Source of the DNA: an uncultured Clostridia bacterium
GTDB taxonomy: Bacteria > Bacillota > Clostridia > Lachnospirales > Lachnospiraceae
Direction: 5' to 3'
DNA length: 5,953 nucleotides
NCBI GenBank assembly: GCA_946611595.1
Contig: CAMODY010000109.1
Location: 1-5,953 of the forward strand
The position numbers and the translations under genes were made by a program. This document shows, piece by piece, positions 1 through 5,935 of this stretch (position 1 is the first letter of the stretch; each line of letters begins with the position of its first letter). The notes beneath the pieces were generated by a model. It had not been told where the DNA came from. It was given only the letters and a program-made list of their open reading frames with translations, and made no database searches.

Positions 1-279
1 TGGGTGATCGTTTATGTTGTCATCGATCTCTTTCTTAGAGTCTTTGTCGGGCTGTCTGCAAGAGCGGAGAGCAAGGGAAAGAAAACGAGCATTCTCTATC
101 TGATCTTTGCAGGAATCCTTATCATTGTTTCTCTGTTTTGGATCATCCGGACATTCCTTCTGATCAAAGAGATTGACCTTATGGATATTCTAGCTTCTGT
201 GATCATTGATCTGATCTCGCTGTTCGCTTTAACGGAAACACTTATCTATGGGATAAAACTGAAAAAACTGAAAGGATAA
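1..279 (+). CDS. Membrane protein, C-terminal part (5' end outside window)
   Basis: The reading frame is open from the first base (TGG, then a GTG), so this is probably the 3' end of a longer gene; the GTG at 4 could start a 91-residue protein, but no upstream sequence is visible to test it. About 92 residues are seen, with three hydrophobic helices at roughly residues 2-19, 30-53 and 61-84. Basic segments follow the first helix (ARAESKGKK) and the last (KLKKLKG). A helix ending in a charged linker, then a two-helix hairpin ending in a basic tail, resembles the end of an HdeD/DUF308-like protein made of helical hairpins, as seen downstream at 1406-1942; this is a resemblance of architecture only. 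The stop codon lies 2 bases before the next start, so the two genes are almost certainly cotranscribed. Function unknown. Confidence 0.75.
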   Translation, partial: WVIVYVVIDLFLRVFVGLSARAESKGKKTSILYLIFAGILIIVSLFWIIRTFLLIKEIDLMDILASVIIDLISLFALTETLIYGIKLKKLKG

Positions 280-281
280 TC

Positions 282-1364
282 ATGCAGGAAGATTTTCATT
301 ATTACGCGACTTATTGTGCCGCCTATATGGCCGGATTCACTCCGGAAGAAAGCGAGAGGATTGCATTCAGCGCTAATTTTGTTGATCTTTGCTCTAAGAC
401 CTATCTTGCAAAGGTGAATGGTCCGAAGGCAGCAGCTACCACGCAGCTTTCGCTGGAAATGGCAGCAATGAGAACGGATATCCCCGGTCTTCAGGAAATC
501 ACAGGAATCTGGGCGTCTTTTCATTTTCTTCCATATGATCTTTATGCAGATATCAAAAAAGGTTCTCGCCGCTACAAGAATAAACGACGCATGGTATGCG
601 GGCCGAACGGGGATCTCGTGGTCGATACGGTTCAGCAGGCAAAAGGAAATACACTTGAGGCCATCGGAATTTCCATGCACGTTCTTGCAGACACCTGGGC
701 ACACCGCTATTTTGCAGGCACCCCGTCTCTTGTGATCAATAACACAACGGAAGATTTTTATGAACTGCTTGAATCCGGGGAAAGAAGAAAACTCCGTTTT
801 ATTAATAGCCTTGGAGCGACTGATGACCTGGAACAGGGAATTTATACGCGTTCCATTTACCAGGCTGATGAGAACTCCATCATGAATTTAGGTCATGGCA
901 GAGCAGGGCATCTTCCGGATTACAGTTTCTTAAGGTATTCTTATCTTCCGGCGTGGGGAAACTACGAAGAGATTATAAAGGATAACCCATCTGATTATCT
1001 GTATGCGTTCTGTCAGATGATCACGGCTTTAAAGTATATTCATGGCAGCAGCCCTTCTTTTGAGAAAGAGCAGTATGATTTTGAAGCCATTAAGCCGTAC
1101 AGGGAAGAAATCGAAACGATCCTGAAAAAACGTCAGCTGATCGCATGCGACGACTGGAGAGTGTTTGGCGAAAAGCTTTCCGGCTATACGATCGCTCCAT
1201 TTGATCGGGAACGTTATTCAGATGAATATGTAAATGCTTCGGAAGAAGAAAAAGAAGAAACATTTCTCGGAAGATTTTCAAAGGCGGCCTTAGAACAAAA
1301 ACATATGGTGGCCAAGAAGATCACCGATAGCGGAAGCTATCTGGCAGGCAGGATTAAAAAGTAA
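282..1364 (+). CDS. DUF6765-like protein, predicted metal-dependent hydrolase fold
   Basis: A soluble 360-residue protein with no signal peptide or membrane helix, so predicted cytosolic. It begins with MQEDFHYYATYCAAYMAGF, which matches the opening I remember for the DUF6765 family. A second clear motif, MHVLADTWAHRYFAG at residues 132-146, has H133, D137 and H141 spaced as H-x3-D-x3-H, like the metal-binding helix of the zinc-dependent phospholipase C/S1-P1 nuclease fold. Other candidate metal ligands are H6, D35, H81, H205, H210 and D213 (the last three in GHGRAGHLPD). The C-terminal 100 residues are charged and probably helical. Family membership comes from recognising motifs; substrate and reaction are unknown. 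AAAGGA lies 5 bases before the ATG and overlaps the end of the preceding gene, which supports this start and translational coupling. Neighbours on both sides are membrane proteins. Confidence 0.8.
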   Translation: MQEDFHYYATYCAAYMAGFTPEESERIAFSANFVDLCSKTYLAKVNGPKAAATTQLSLEMAAMRTDIPGLQEITGIWASFHFLPYDLYADIKKGSRRYKNKRRMVCGPNGDLVVDTVQQAKGNTLEAIGISMHVLADTWAHRYFAGTPSLVINNTTEDFYELLESGERRKLRFINSLGATDDLEQGIYTRSIYQADENSIMNLGHGRAGHLPDYSFLRYSYLPAWGNYEEIIKDNPSDYLYAFCQMITALKYIHGSSPSFEKEQYDFEAIKPYREEIETILKKRQLIACDDWRVFGEKLSGYTIAPFDRERYSDEYVNASEEEKEETFLGRFSKAALEQKHMVAKKITDSGSYLAGRIKK

Positions 1365-1368
1365 AAAC

Positions 1369-1390
1369 GCTGAAAGAAAGAAGCTTCAGC
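1369..1390 (+). other. Small intercistronic hairpin
   Basis: GCTGAA (1369-1374) and TTCAGC (1385-1390) can form a 6-bp stem with a 10-base loop, just after the stop codon of the DUF6765-like gene and 15 bases before the next start. No T-tract follows, so it is not an intrinsic terminator. It could protect the 3' end of the upstream message or tune translation of the next gene, or be chance. Confidence 0.3.
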
Positions 1391-1405
1391 AGATTAAGAG
1401 CAGAC

Positions 1406-1942
1406 ATGAGTATATTTCAAAAAATCTTAAATTTTATAGCAGCAATCATAATGATCGTAATGAGTCTTCTTTTGCTTGTGATGGGTGAAGATGGCTTTTC
1501 CATTGTTGCATTGATTTTGTGTATTTCACTTTTGATCTATGGTATCCGCGAACTAATTTACTTTTTCACCATGGCAAGACACATGGTGGGAGGCAGAAGG
1601 TCCCTTTATCTTGGTGTCCTCATCATTGATATTGCAATCTTCAGTCTGTCGCTCTCGGATGATTCTCCTTTGTATATCATGATCTATCTGATCGTGATCC
1701 ATGCAGTTTCAGGCGTGATCGATATCCTGCGCGCACTTGAACCCAAAAAGATTGGATCCAAAGCTTATAAATGGCAGCTATTTACCGGTATCATCAATCT
1801 TTTGATTGCGATAGCCTGCGCGGTATTTATCCGCTCCATGCTGGTCTGTGTTTATATCTATGCTGCCGGCCTTCTGTATTCTGCGATCGTCCAGATTGTC
1901 AGAGTTTTCGTGAAGAATCCGGCTTTGTATATTGCTCCTTAA
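1406..1942 (+). CDS. HdeD/DUF308-like six-helix membrane protein
   Basis: A 178-residue integral membrane protein with six predicted helices at about residues 5-26, 30-54, 66-84, 88-110, 122-142 and 145-168. They group into three hairpins. The second helix of each ends in a similar pattern (YGIRELIYFF, SGVIDILRAL, YSAIVQIVRVF) followed by a basic or polar linker, which is the triple-hairpin layout of the DUF308 family containing E. coli HdeD. HdeD is linked to acid resistance, but that role should not be carried over here. The gene is 41 bases downstream of the DUF6765-like gene with no terminator between, so an operon is likely. The ribosome binding site is weak (TTAAGAG shortly before the ATG). 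The ATG is kept because every later ATG falls inside the first helix. Family call is from architecture; function unknown. Confidence 0.8.
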   Translation: MSIFQKILNFIAAIIMIVMSLLLLVMGEDGFSIVALILCISLLIYGIRELIYFFTMARHMVGGRRSLYLGVLIIDIAIFSLSLSDDSPLYIMIYLIVIHAVSGVIDILRALEPKKIGSKAYKWQLFTGIINLLIAIACAVFIRSMLVCVYIYAAGLLYSAIVQIVRVFVKNPALYIAP

Positions 1943-1944
1943 GA

Positions 1945-1992
1945 TTGAAAATGATGACAAAATGTGTTAGTGTATAGCATTGTAAATATAAT
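1945..1992 (+). promoter_or_regulatory. Candidate promoter region before the 2011 gene
   Basis: The 68-base gap is strongly AT-rich. It contains a perfect TATAAT at 1987-1992, but the best -35 at 17 bases (GTGTTA, 1964-1969) is poor and transcription would start inside the ribosome binding site. A TTGAAA (1945-1950) and a TATAGC (1973-1978) are 22 bases apart, too far for an ordinary sigma-A promoter. A promoter is plausible because this gene has its own strong ribosome binding site and terminator, but its exact position is not settled. Confidence 0.3.
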
Positions 1993-2010
1993 AAAAAAGG
2001 AGAGATTATT

Positions 2011-2682
2011 ATGACATTTCCAAGTGGCTATCAGGGAGTAAAGAAAATCTTTACTGCAGAAATCTTAGACTTAATCGCAACAATTTGTCTTATCGTTGGA
2101 GCGATCATGGCGCTGGTTTTGGTTGCATCTGCTGGAGCTGAAAGTGTAAGCGGTGCAGCTGTAGGCGGAATGGGAACTATCGTTTTCATGGGCGCAGCAA
2201 TCGTTCTTATTATTATCGCTTATATCTTTAAACTGATCGGTATCAAACGTGCAGGAAGAGATGAAGAACGTTTTAATACAGCTTTTATCTTTGCTATCTT
2301 TGCGCTGATCCTGACCGTTGTAGGAAGCGTTATCCAGTCTATCACAGGTACAGCTACTATTTGGGATGACCTGATTAAAACAATCGCAACTCTGTTTGAA
2401 TTATTCGTAACACTTTATATTGTTAACGGTATTCAGGCTTTAGCACAGAAACTGAATCATGACGAACTGGTTGCAAAAGGACAGACCTACTACATTCTGT
2501 TTATTATTCTGTATATCCTCAGATTGATCGCAAGCGTGCTTCCTGTATTCTTCGGAGTAAGTGCAACAGCTGTAATGCTCTCCGGTATCATGGTGCTGGT
2601 TGCTGCAGTTCTTTCATTGGTTGTTTACATCGTATATCTGTCTCTGCTTTCAAAAGCAAAGAAGATGCTGAAAGAAAACTAA
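2011..2682 (+). CDS. Six-helix membrane protein of unknown function, three hairpin repeats
   Basis: A 223-residue, very hydrophobic protein with six predicted helices at about 17-39, 53-78, 90-109, 121-143, 159-182 and 185-212. They form three hairpins, each ending in a charged amphipathic stretch: FKLIGIKRAGRDEERF, NGIQALAQKLNHDE and LSLLSKAKKMLKEN. This suggests an ancient internal triplication, like the DUF308-type neighbour, but I do not recognise the family and see no catalytic motif. The N-terminus MTFPSGYQGVKKIF is short and lacks a cleavable signal. Translation should be efficient: AAGGAGAG (1997-2004) sits 6 bases before the ATG. By eye the codons lean to GTT/GTA, GCT/GCA and CGT, unlike the more mixed usage of its neighbours, hinting at higher expression. 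An intrinsic terminator follows 18 bases after the stop. Confidence 0.85.
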   Translation: MTFPSGYQGVKKIFTAEILDLIATICLIVGAIMALVLVASAGAESVSGAAVGGMGTIVFMGAAIVLIIIAYIFKLIGIKRAGRDEERFNTAFIFAIFALILTVVGSVIQSITGTATIWDDLIKTIATLFELFVTLYIVNGIQALAQKLNHDELVAKGQTYYILFIILYILRLIASVLPVFFGVSATAVMLSGIMVLVAAVLSLVVYIVYLSLLSKAKKMLKEN

Positions 2683-2700
2683 AAGTTAGACTTGCATATG

Positions 2701-2731
2701 AGGAGGGACGCTCGTCGTCCCTCTTTTTTTT
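2701..2731 (+). terminator. Rho-independent terminator
   Basis: GAGGGACG (2703-2710) pairs perfectly with CGTCCCTC (2716-2723) around a 5-base loop. The stem can be extended outward by a G-T and an A-T pair, and eight T residues follow (2724-2731). This is a classic intrinsic terminator ending the left-hand gene group. Confidence 0.95.
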
Positions 2732-2752
2732 GGACAGCGCTTTCGATATAAT
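2724..2752 (+). promoter_or_regulatory. Candidate promoter for the DUF218 gene
   Basis: A perfect TATAAT lies at 2747-2752, 40 bases before the start codon and directly after a strong terminator, so a promoter is needed here. The -35 at a 17-base distance falls on the terminator's T-tract (TTTTTT, 2724-2729) and matches poorly. TGGACA (2731-2736) is a better -35 word but only 10 bases from the -10. The -10 is credible; the -35 is weak or replaced by an activator. Confidence 0.45.
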
Positions 2753-2792
2753 AGGGATAAATCATTAAAAACTAGCGGGACGATTAACTTAC

Positions 2793-3980
2793 ATGGGAAA
2801 ACTTGACACAAGAGATAAGAAACCAAAAGTTTGGAATATAGCGATTGCATCTGCGATTATGTTGATACTAATGGTGGTCCTTCTGAGCAACCCAGAAACT
2901 GCAAAGGCTCATCTGGTTGGAATGATCTTTATCGCGTATCTGATTTTTGATATCGTCTGTCTGATCATCGCCTTTTTCAGACAGCTCGAATATAATCCAT
3001 ATTCATACAACGTGATCTATTATGCTGGATTTACACTGTTTCTTCTTTCCGTTCTGGCTACGCATACCAATGCATTGATCGTCATCTTTAATGTACCGGC
3101 GCTTTCAAGCGGCCCGGAACTGGCTTCTCTTATCGTAAATTCTGCCAAGCATTACATGATGGTCTCGGCACCTATTATTCTTTATTTTGCAATTGTTCTT
3201 TTTATTTCCAATATTTCGCTGATCAGGCATGAAGGAAACCGCTTTGTCAATTATCTGGGGATCCTTTTGGCTATCTTGATGGTAGCGGGTGAGCTAATTA
3301 TCTTTGTCTTTAGGGATTCTGAAAATCTTTTGCTCAATCTGTTTGCCGCTTTATATCTGTATTTTGAGTGTATGCTCCTCGGAGTCATCATTGCAGATCT
3401 GATTGCCGCTTTTTATGAGCCGGAAAAAGATAAAGACTTTCTGATCATCTTAGGCTGTGGCCTTTTAAAAGATGGCACTCCAACACCATTGCTTAAAAGC
3501 AGGATCGACCGCGCTTTAGGTTTTTATAAAGCACAAATTGAAAAATGCGGAAAAGCGCTTACTTTTATCACTTCTGGAGGGCAGGGTCCGGATGAGGTTT
3601 GCTCTGAAAGTGAAAGCATGGCAAGGTATTTAAAAGAGCAGGGCATCCCGGAAGATAAAATCATTAAAGAAGATAAATCACGCGATACGCTTGAAAACAT
3701 GAAGAATTCCAAAGAAATCATAGATGCGATCGATCCGAACGCAAAGGTTGCGTTTTCCACGTCAAATTATCATGTTTTCCGCAGCGGACTAAATGCAAGA
3801 CGTGTCAAATTACGTGCAGTCGGTATGGGTGCAAACACGAAATGGTATTTTTGGCCGAATGCAGCGGTGCGTGAATTTGTAGGTCTATTAATCCAGCACG
3901 TAGGGAAGCAGGCTTTGATCATTGTCATCATGATCCTTATCTATATTTACCTGACGATCTGGGGCAAAAATGTCCACTAA
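2793..3980 (+). CDS. YdcF/SanA/ElyC-type DUF218 protein with multi-helix membrane region
   Basis: A 395-residue protein. Residues 13-207 hold about six membrane helices, residues 216-350 a DUF218 domain, and residues 373-388 a final helix. DUF218 hallmarks are LGCGLLKDG (220-228) with PLLKSRIDRA, TSGGQGPDE (260-268), EDKSRDTLENM (293-303) and TSNYHVFRS (323-331); the spacing and residues fit the family well. Related proteins (SanA, ElyC) affect envelope integrity and peptidoglycan or polysaccharide precursor handling, but the biochemical reaction is not firmly known. Charges in the loops suggest the DUF218 domain faces the cytoplasm and the last helix returns to the membrane. The ATG at 2793 is chosen because the next ATG is inside helix 1. 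Its ribosome binding site is weak (GCGGGA, 12 bases upstream). The gene is flanked by terminators and so appears monocistronic. Confidence 0.88.
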   Translation: MGKLDTRDKKPKVWNIAIASAIMLILMVVLLSNPETAKAHLVGMIFIAYLIFDIVCLIIAFFRQLEYNPYSYNVIYYAGFTLFLLSVLATHTNALIVIFNVPALSSGPELASLIVNSAKHYMMVSAPIILYFAIVLFISNISLIRHEGNRFVNYLGILLAILMVAGELIIFVFRDSENLLLNLFAALYLYFECMLLGVIIADLIAAFYEPEKDKDFLIILGCGLLKDGTPTPLLKSRIDRALGFYKAQIEKCGKALTFITSGGQGPDEVCSESESMARYLKEQGIPEDKIIKEDKSRDTLENMKNSKEIIDAIDPNAKVAFSTSNYHVFRSGLNARRVKLRAVGMGANTKWYFWPNAAVREFVGLLIQHVGKQALIIVIMILIYIYLTIWGKNVH

Positions 3981-4005
3981 TTTTTAAATTAATATCATAA
4001 AATGA

Positions 4006-4036
4006 AACAGCCCATGATTTTTCGTCATGGGCTGTT
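4006..4036. terminator. Bidirectional terminator between convergent genes
   Basis: AACAGCCCATGA (4006-4017) and TCATGGGCTGTT (4025-4036) form a perfect 12-bp stem with a 7-base loop, midway between two convergent coding regions. On the - strand the stem is followed by TTTCATTTTATG, a broken T-tract. On the + strand it is followed by GCTATATTAC, with no real T-tract. It should therefore work best for the sigma/anti-sigma operon and may also mark the 3' end of the DUF218 message. Confidence 0.85.
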
Positions 4037-4064
4037 GCTATATTACACATATATTTGCATTCGA

Positions 4065-5180
4065 TTATTTTTTGGAAGAACGATTTTTCCTGGTGGCTTT
4101 TACAATAATAATGATCACGACTGCGATGACAACTCCTATAAGCAGGAGCCAAAGCCAGCTTGCTGCAAAAAAGACGAGGATATCTTCCATGCCATCTGTA
4201 AATCCTTTGACGCCATTAGAGAAAGCGGTCTTGATCCTCTCGCCGAAGCTAATCGGGGAATCGCCTTCTGTGGTGCGATAAACTTCATGAAGGTTCAACG
4301 TGACGGAAGAGTATTCCACTTGTGAGTCATAGGATTTTAAAGTTCCGGATAGTTCGTCAATTTCATACTGCACATCTGCAATCTCATTTTCAATCGTAAT
4401 GATATCGCTAAGATCCTGAGCCTGAGAGAGGAGTTCCTGCAGTCTTGCAAGTTTGGCCTTTGCAGTTTCAAGACGTGACTCAATGTCAACATAGGTCTCG
4501 GAAATATCTGCAGCATTCTGACTGATGGAGGTGACCGTTCCGACCTTTTGGATCTCCGACATAAAGCTGTCAAACTGATCAGCTGGTACACGGATCACAT
4601 AGTACGCATTCCGGTAAGCAGAGTAGCTGTCCTGCTCCAGGTTTTCAAAATAGCCGTTATGGGCTTTGGTAACGGATTCGATATCCTTTTGAGTATCATC
4701 AAAGGCTTTGGTATCGACATCGAGGTAAGCAGAATATATGATCTTCGCATTCTCATTTTGCGGAAGCATGGACGAAATACCACCGGCTTTAGCGCTGTCT
4801 TCTTCAGCAACTTCTTCTGTGGTATTATACGCGCCAGCTTCAGTGTCATAGGCACCATTTGCCGTAAAAGAGTCTTCATAATAAGACTCGTTGTTAATTG
4901 GAGCCTGCGCCATGCCCCTCGAACCTTTGTTTCCTAAACTAAGGCCGATTGCGGTAACGCCGATGCCGGCTGCGAGCAGAGCACAGGCGGCAATGGCAAC
5001 TGCGCGCCAGACTTTCATCGCGCGGAACGGTTTTGAACTGCTAGCTGCGTAATTTTTTTCGGCTCCTTGTGTACCTGCAGATACTATTTCTTTCCCAAAA
5101 GAAGTTCCGTATGTAACTGCTTCCTCTATATATTTGTCATTGATCTTATTTAAGCTTTCGTTAAACTGTTCCGCTTTCAT
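4065..5180 (-). CDS. DUF4349 membrane protein, probable anti-sigma factor
   Basis: A 371-residue protein. Residues 1-55 are predicted cytoplasmic and contain INDKYIEEA (13-21), a short helix motif I associate with N-termini of Clostridia anti-sigma proteins. A membrane helix spans about 57-82 and an acidic, low-complexity linker about 95-140. A DUF4349 domain covers about 145-300, with the typical course KIIYSAYLDVDTKAFDD, VIRVPADQFDSFMSEI, ISETYVDIESRL, then a coiled coil (about 235-285) and VEYSSVTLNLHEV. A second helix lies at 333-361 with a basic tail. The DUF4349 domain is expected outside the membrane, where it could sense envelope conditions. The start codon overlaps the stop of the upstream sigma factor gene (ATGA), so the two are translationally coupled in equal amounts, as usual for sigma/anti-sigma pairs. 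Domain assignment is firm; the anti-sigma role is inferred from the N-terminus and context. Confidence 0.88.
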   Translation of the reverse strand: MKAEQFNESLNKINDKYIEEAVTYGTSFGKEIVSAGTQGAEKNYAASSSKPFRAMKVWRAVAIAACALLAAGIGVTAIGLSLGNKGSRGMAQAPINNESYYEDSFTANGAYDTEAGAYNTTEEVAEEDSAKAGGISSMLPQNENAKIIYSAYLDVDTKAFDDTQKDIESVTKAHNGYFENLEQDSYSAYRNAYYVIRVPADQFDSFMSEIQKVGTVTSISQNAADISETYVDIESRLETAKAKLARLQELLSQAQDLSDIITIENEIADVQYEIDELSGTLKSYDSQVEYSSVTLNLHEVYRTTEGDSPISFGERIKTAFSNGVKGFTDGMEDILVFFAASWLWLLLIGVVIAVVIIIIVKATRKNRSSKK

Positions 5181-5734
5181 ACAAGGTAATCCCTTTCTGT
5201 TAAATATTTCCTTAGATTTTTACGTATCCTCGTCAATTTGACGGAAACGTTTTTCTCACTCAAACCGGTCTGTTTGGCGATATCTTCATACGAAGCGGAA
5301 AAATAGTATCTTTGAAGGAATACGACGCGGTCTTGCTGCTTTAACGAATCAAGGAAGTGTTCCAGATCAGCAGTCAGCTGCGAAGCCTCAATCTCGGATT
5401 CCACATCTTTTGTAGAAATCAAAATGCCTTCAAGCTCTTCTAACGCTACCTCATAATTGCTGTTTCGTTTCTCGGCAGTGTTGTAACGATAGCGTTTAAT
5501 GGAGAGATTCTTTGCGATCCTGCAGACATAAGAAATCAAAGACTCCGGCCTGTTTGGAGGGATCGAGTTCCAGACCCCTAAATAGGTGTCATTGACGCAC
5601 TCTTCTGTATCAGAAGCATTGTGCAGGATATTGTTTGCAAGCTGGTGGACTAAGCGGCCGTATTTATTCGATAGTTCTTCGATGGCTTTTTCATCCCTTG
5701 CAAAGAATAAGCTGATGATTTGTTTATCTTCCAT
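5177..5734 (-). CDS. ECF-type sigma-70 family RNA polymerase sigma factor
   Basis: A 185-residue protein with the two-domain ECF layout. Sigma region 2 is at about 15-85 (SDTEECVNDTYLGVWNSI for region 2.2, and LISYVCRIAKNLSIKRYR for regions 2.3-2.4, which melt and read the -10). A variable acidic linker spans about 95-118. Sigma region 4 is at about 123-178, with the helix-turn-helix SYEDIAKQTGLSEKNVSVKL reading the -35. The length is normal for the family and no region is missing. I start it at the ATG at 5734. The frame runs on to a TTG at 5761, but that codon overlaps the end of a TATAAT box and lacks a ribosome binding site, whereas AAAGGA lies upstream of the ATG. It is the first gene of a two-gene operon with the DUF4349 protein, its likely membrane-bound inhibitor. 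The signal and target promoters are unknown. Confidence 0.9.
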   Translation of the reverse strand: MEDKQIISLFFARDEKAIEELSNKYGRLVHQLANNILHNASDTEECVNDTYLGVWNSIPPNRPESLISYVCRIAKNLSIKRYRYNTAEKRNSNYEVALEELEGILISTKDVESEIEASQLTADLEHFLDSLKQQDRVVFLQRYYFSASYEDIAKQTGLSEKNVSVKLTRIRKNLRKYLTERDYLV

Positions 5735-5747
5735 GGATTTTAGAGTT

Positions 5748-5753
5748 CCTTTC
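5748..5753 (-). promoter_or_regulatory. Ribosome binding site deciding the sigma factor start
   Basis: On the - strand AAAGGA is followed by 13 bases and then the ATG at 5734. The spacing is longer than ideal, but it is the only Shine-Dalgarno-like sequence near a start. It lies downstream of the alternative TTG (5761), which argues against that codon. Confidence 0.55.
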
Positions 5754-5760
5754 CGCCTCA

Positions 5761-5789
5761 ATTATATACTACAGATTGAAAGACGAGTA
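5761..5789 (-). promoter_or_regulatory. Candidate proximal promoter of the sigma operon
   Basis: On the - strand a perfect TATAAT occupies 5766-5761. The hexamer 17 bases upstream (TACTCG, 5789-5784) matches the sigma-A -35 poorly. A transcript from here would have only about 20 untranslated bases, with the ribosome binding site at its very 5' end. It may need an activator or be an AT-rich coincidence. Confidence 0.3.
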
Positions 5790-5812
5790 CTACATACTTT
5801 TTTAGATACGTG

Positions 5813-5841
5813 ATCATATTTGTGAATAACATTTATTTCTA
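5813..5841 (-). promoter_or_regulatory. Candidate distal promoter of the sigma operon
   Basis: On the - strand TAGAAA (5841-5836) and TATGAT (5818-5813) are exactly 17 bases apart, matching the sigma-A consensus at 4/6 and 5/6. The leader would be about 70 bases, more normal than from the proximal TATAAT. It sits just upstream of the divergent promoter's -35, so the two could interfere. Confidence 0.35.
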
Positions 5842-5849
5842 AAAAGCTA

Positions 5850-5878
5850 TGGACACTTTAGATGGAAAGTCTTAAAAT
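5850..5878 (+). promoter_or_regulatory. Sigma-A-type promoter for the gene at the right edge
   Basis: TGGACA (5850-5855) and TAAAAT (5873-5878), each 5/6 to consensus, are separated by exactly 17 bases. They are correctly placed for transcription to begin near 5885, about 50 bases before the start codon at 5936. This is the best sigma-A promoter in the window. Confidence 0.65.
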
Positions 5879-5888
5879 AGATATCGGC

Positions 5889-5909
5889 TGGTGGGAAGGT
5901 CTCCCGCCA
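5889..5909 (+). other. Stem-loop at the 5' end of the predicted leader RNA
   Basis: TGGTGGGA (5889-5896) pairs with TCCCGCCA (5902-5909), with one G-U pair and a 5-base loop. The predicted transcription start is only a few bases upstream, so the RNA would begin with this hairpin. No T-tract follows (AATAAGAAAAAAAGAGG), so it is not a terminator. A stabilising 5' hairpin or a small control element are both possible. Confidence 0.5.
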
Positions 5910-5935
5910 AATAAGAAAAAAAGAGGTATTTAAAA

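Noticed and set aside
246..704. 152-codon open frame on the - strand inside the DUF6765-like gene
   Set aside because: It lies opposite a gene with clear family motifs, has no ribosome binding site, and its translation is rich in C, H and R without any recognisable domain.
4006..4036. The perfect 12-bp inverted repeat as a mobile-element end or operator
   Set aside because: Its place between two convergent stop codons, with a T-rich run on the - strand side, is fully explained by a shared terminator.
4002..4325. 107-codon open frame on the + strand over the terminator and the end of the DUF4349 gene
   Set aside because: It begins inside the terminator stem region and is antisense to the well-supported DUF4349 coding sequence; its translation shows no domain.
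4595..4879. 94-codon open frame on the - strand in another frame of the DUF4349 gene
   Set aside because: Out-of-frame reading of the same strand, rich in K, R, M and P, typical of a shadow frame.
4548..4937. 129-codon open frame on the + strand within the DUF4349 gene
   Set aside because: Antisense shadow of a gene whose domain pattern is clear; no ribosome binding site or promoter of its own.
5735..5761. Longer sigma factor form starting at TTG 5761 (nine extra residues)
   Set aside because: The TTG overlaps the end of a TATAAT box and has no Shine-Dalgarno sequence, whereas the ATG at 5734 has AAAGGA upstream and gives a normal-length family member.
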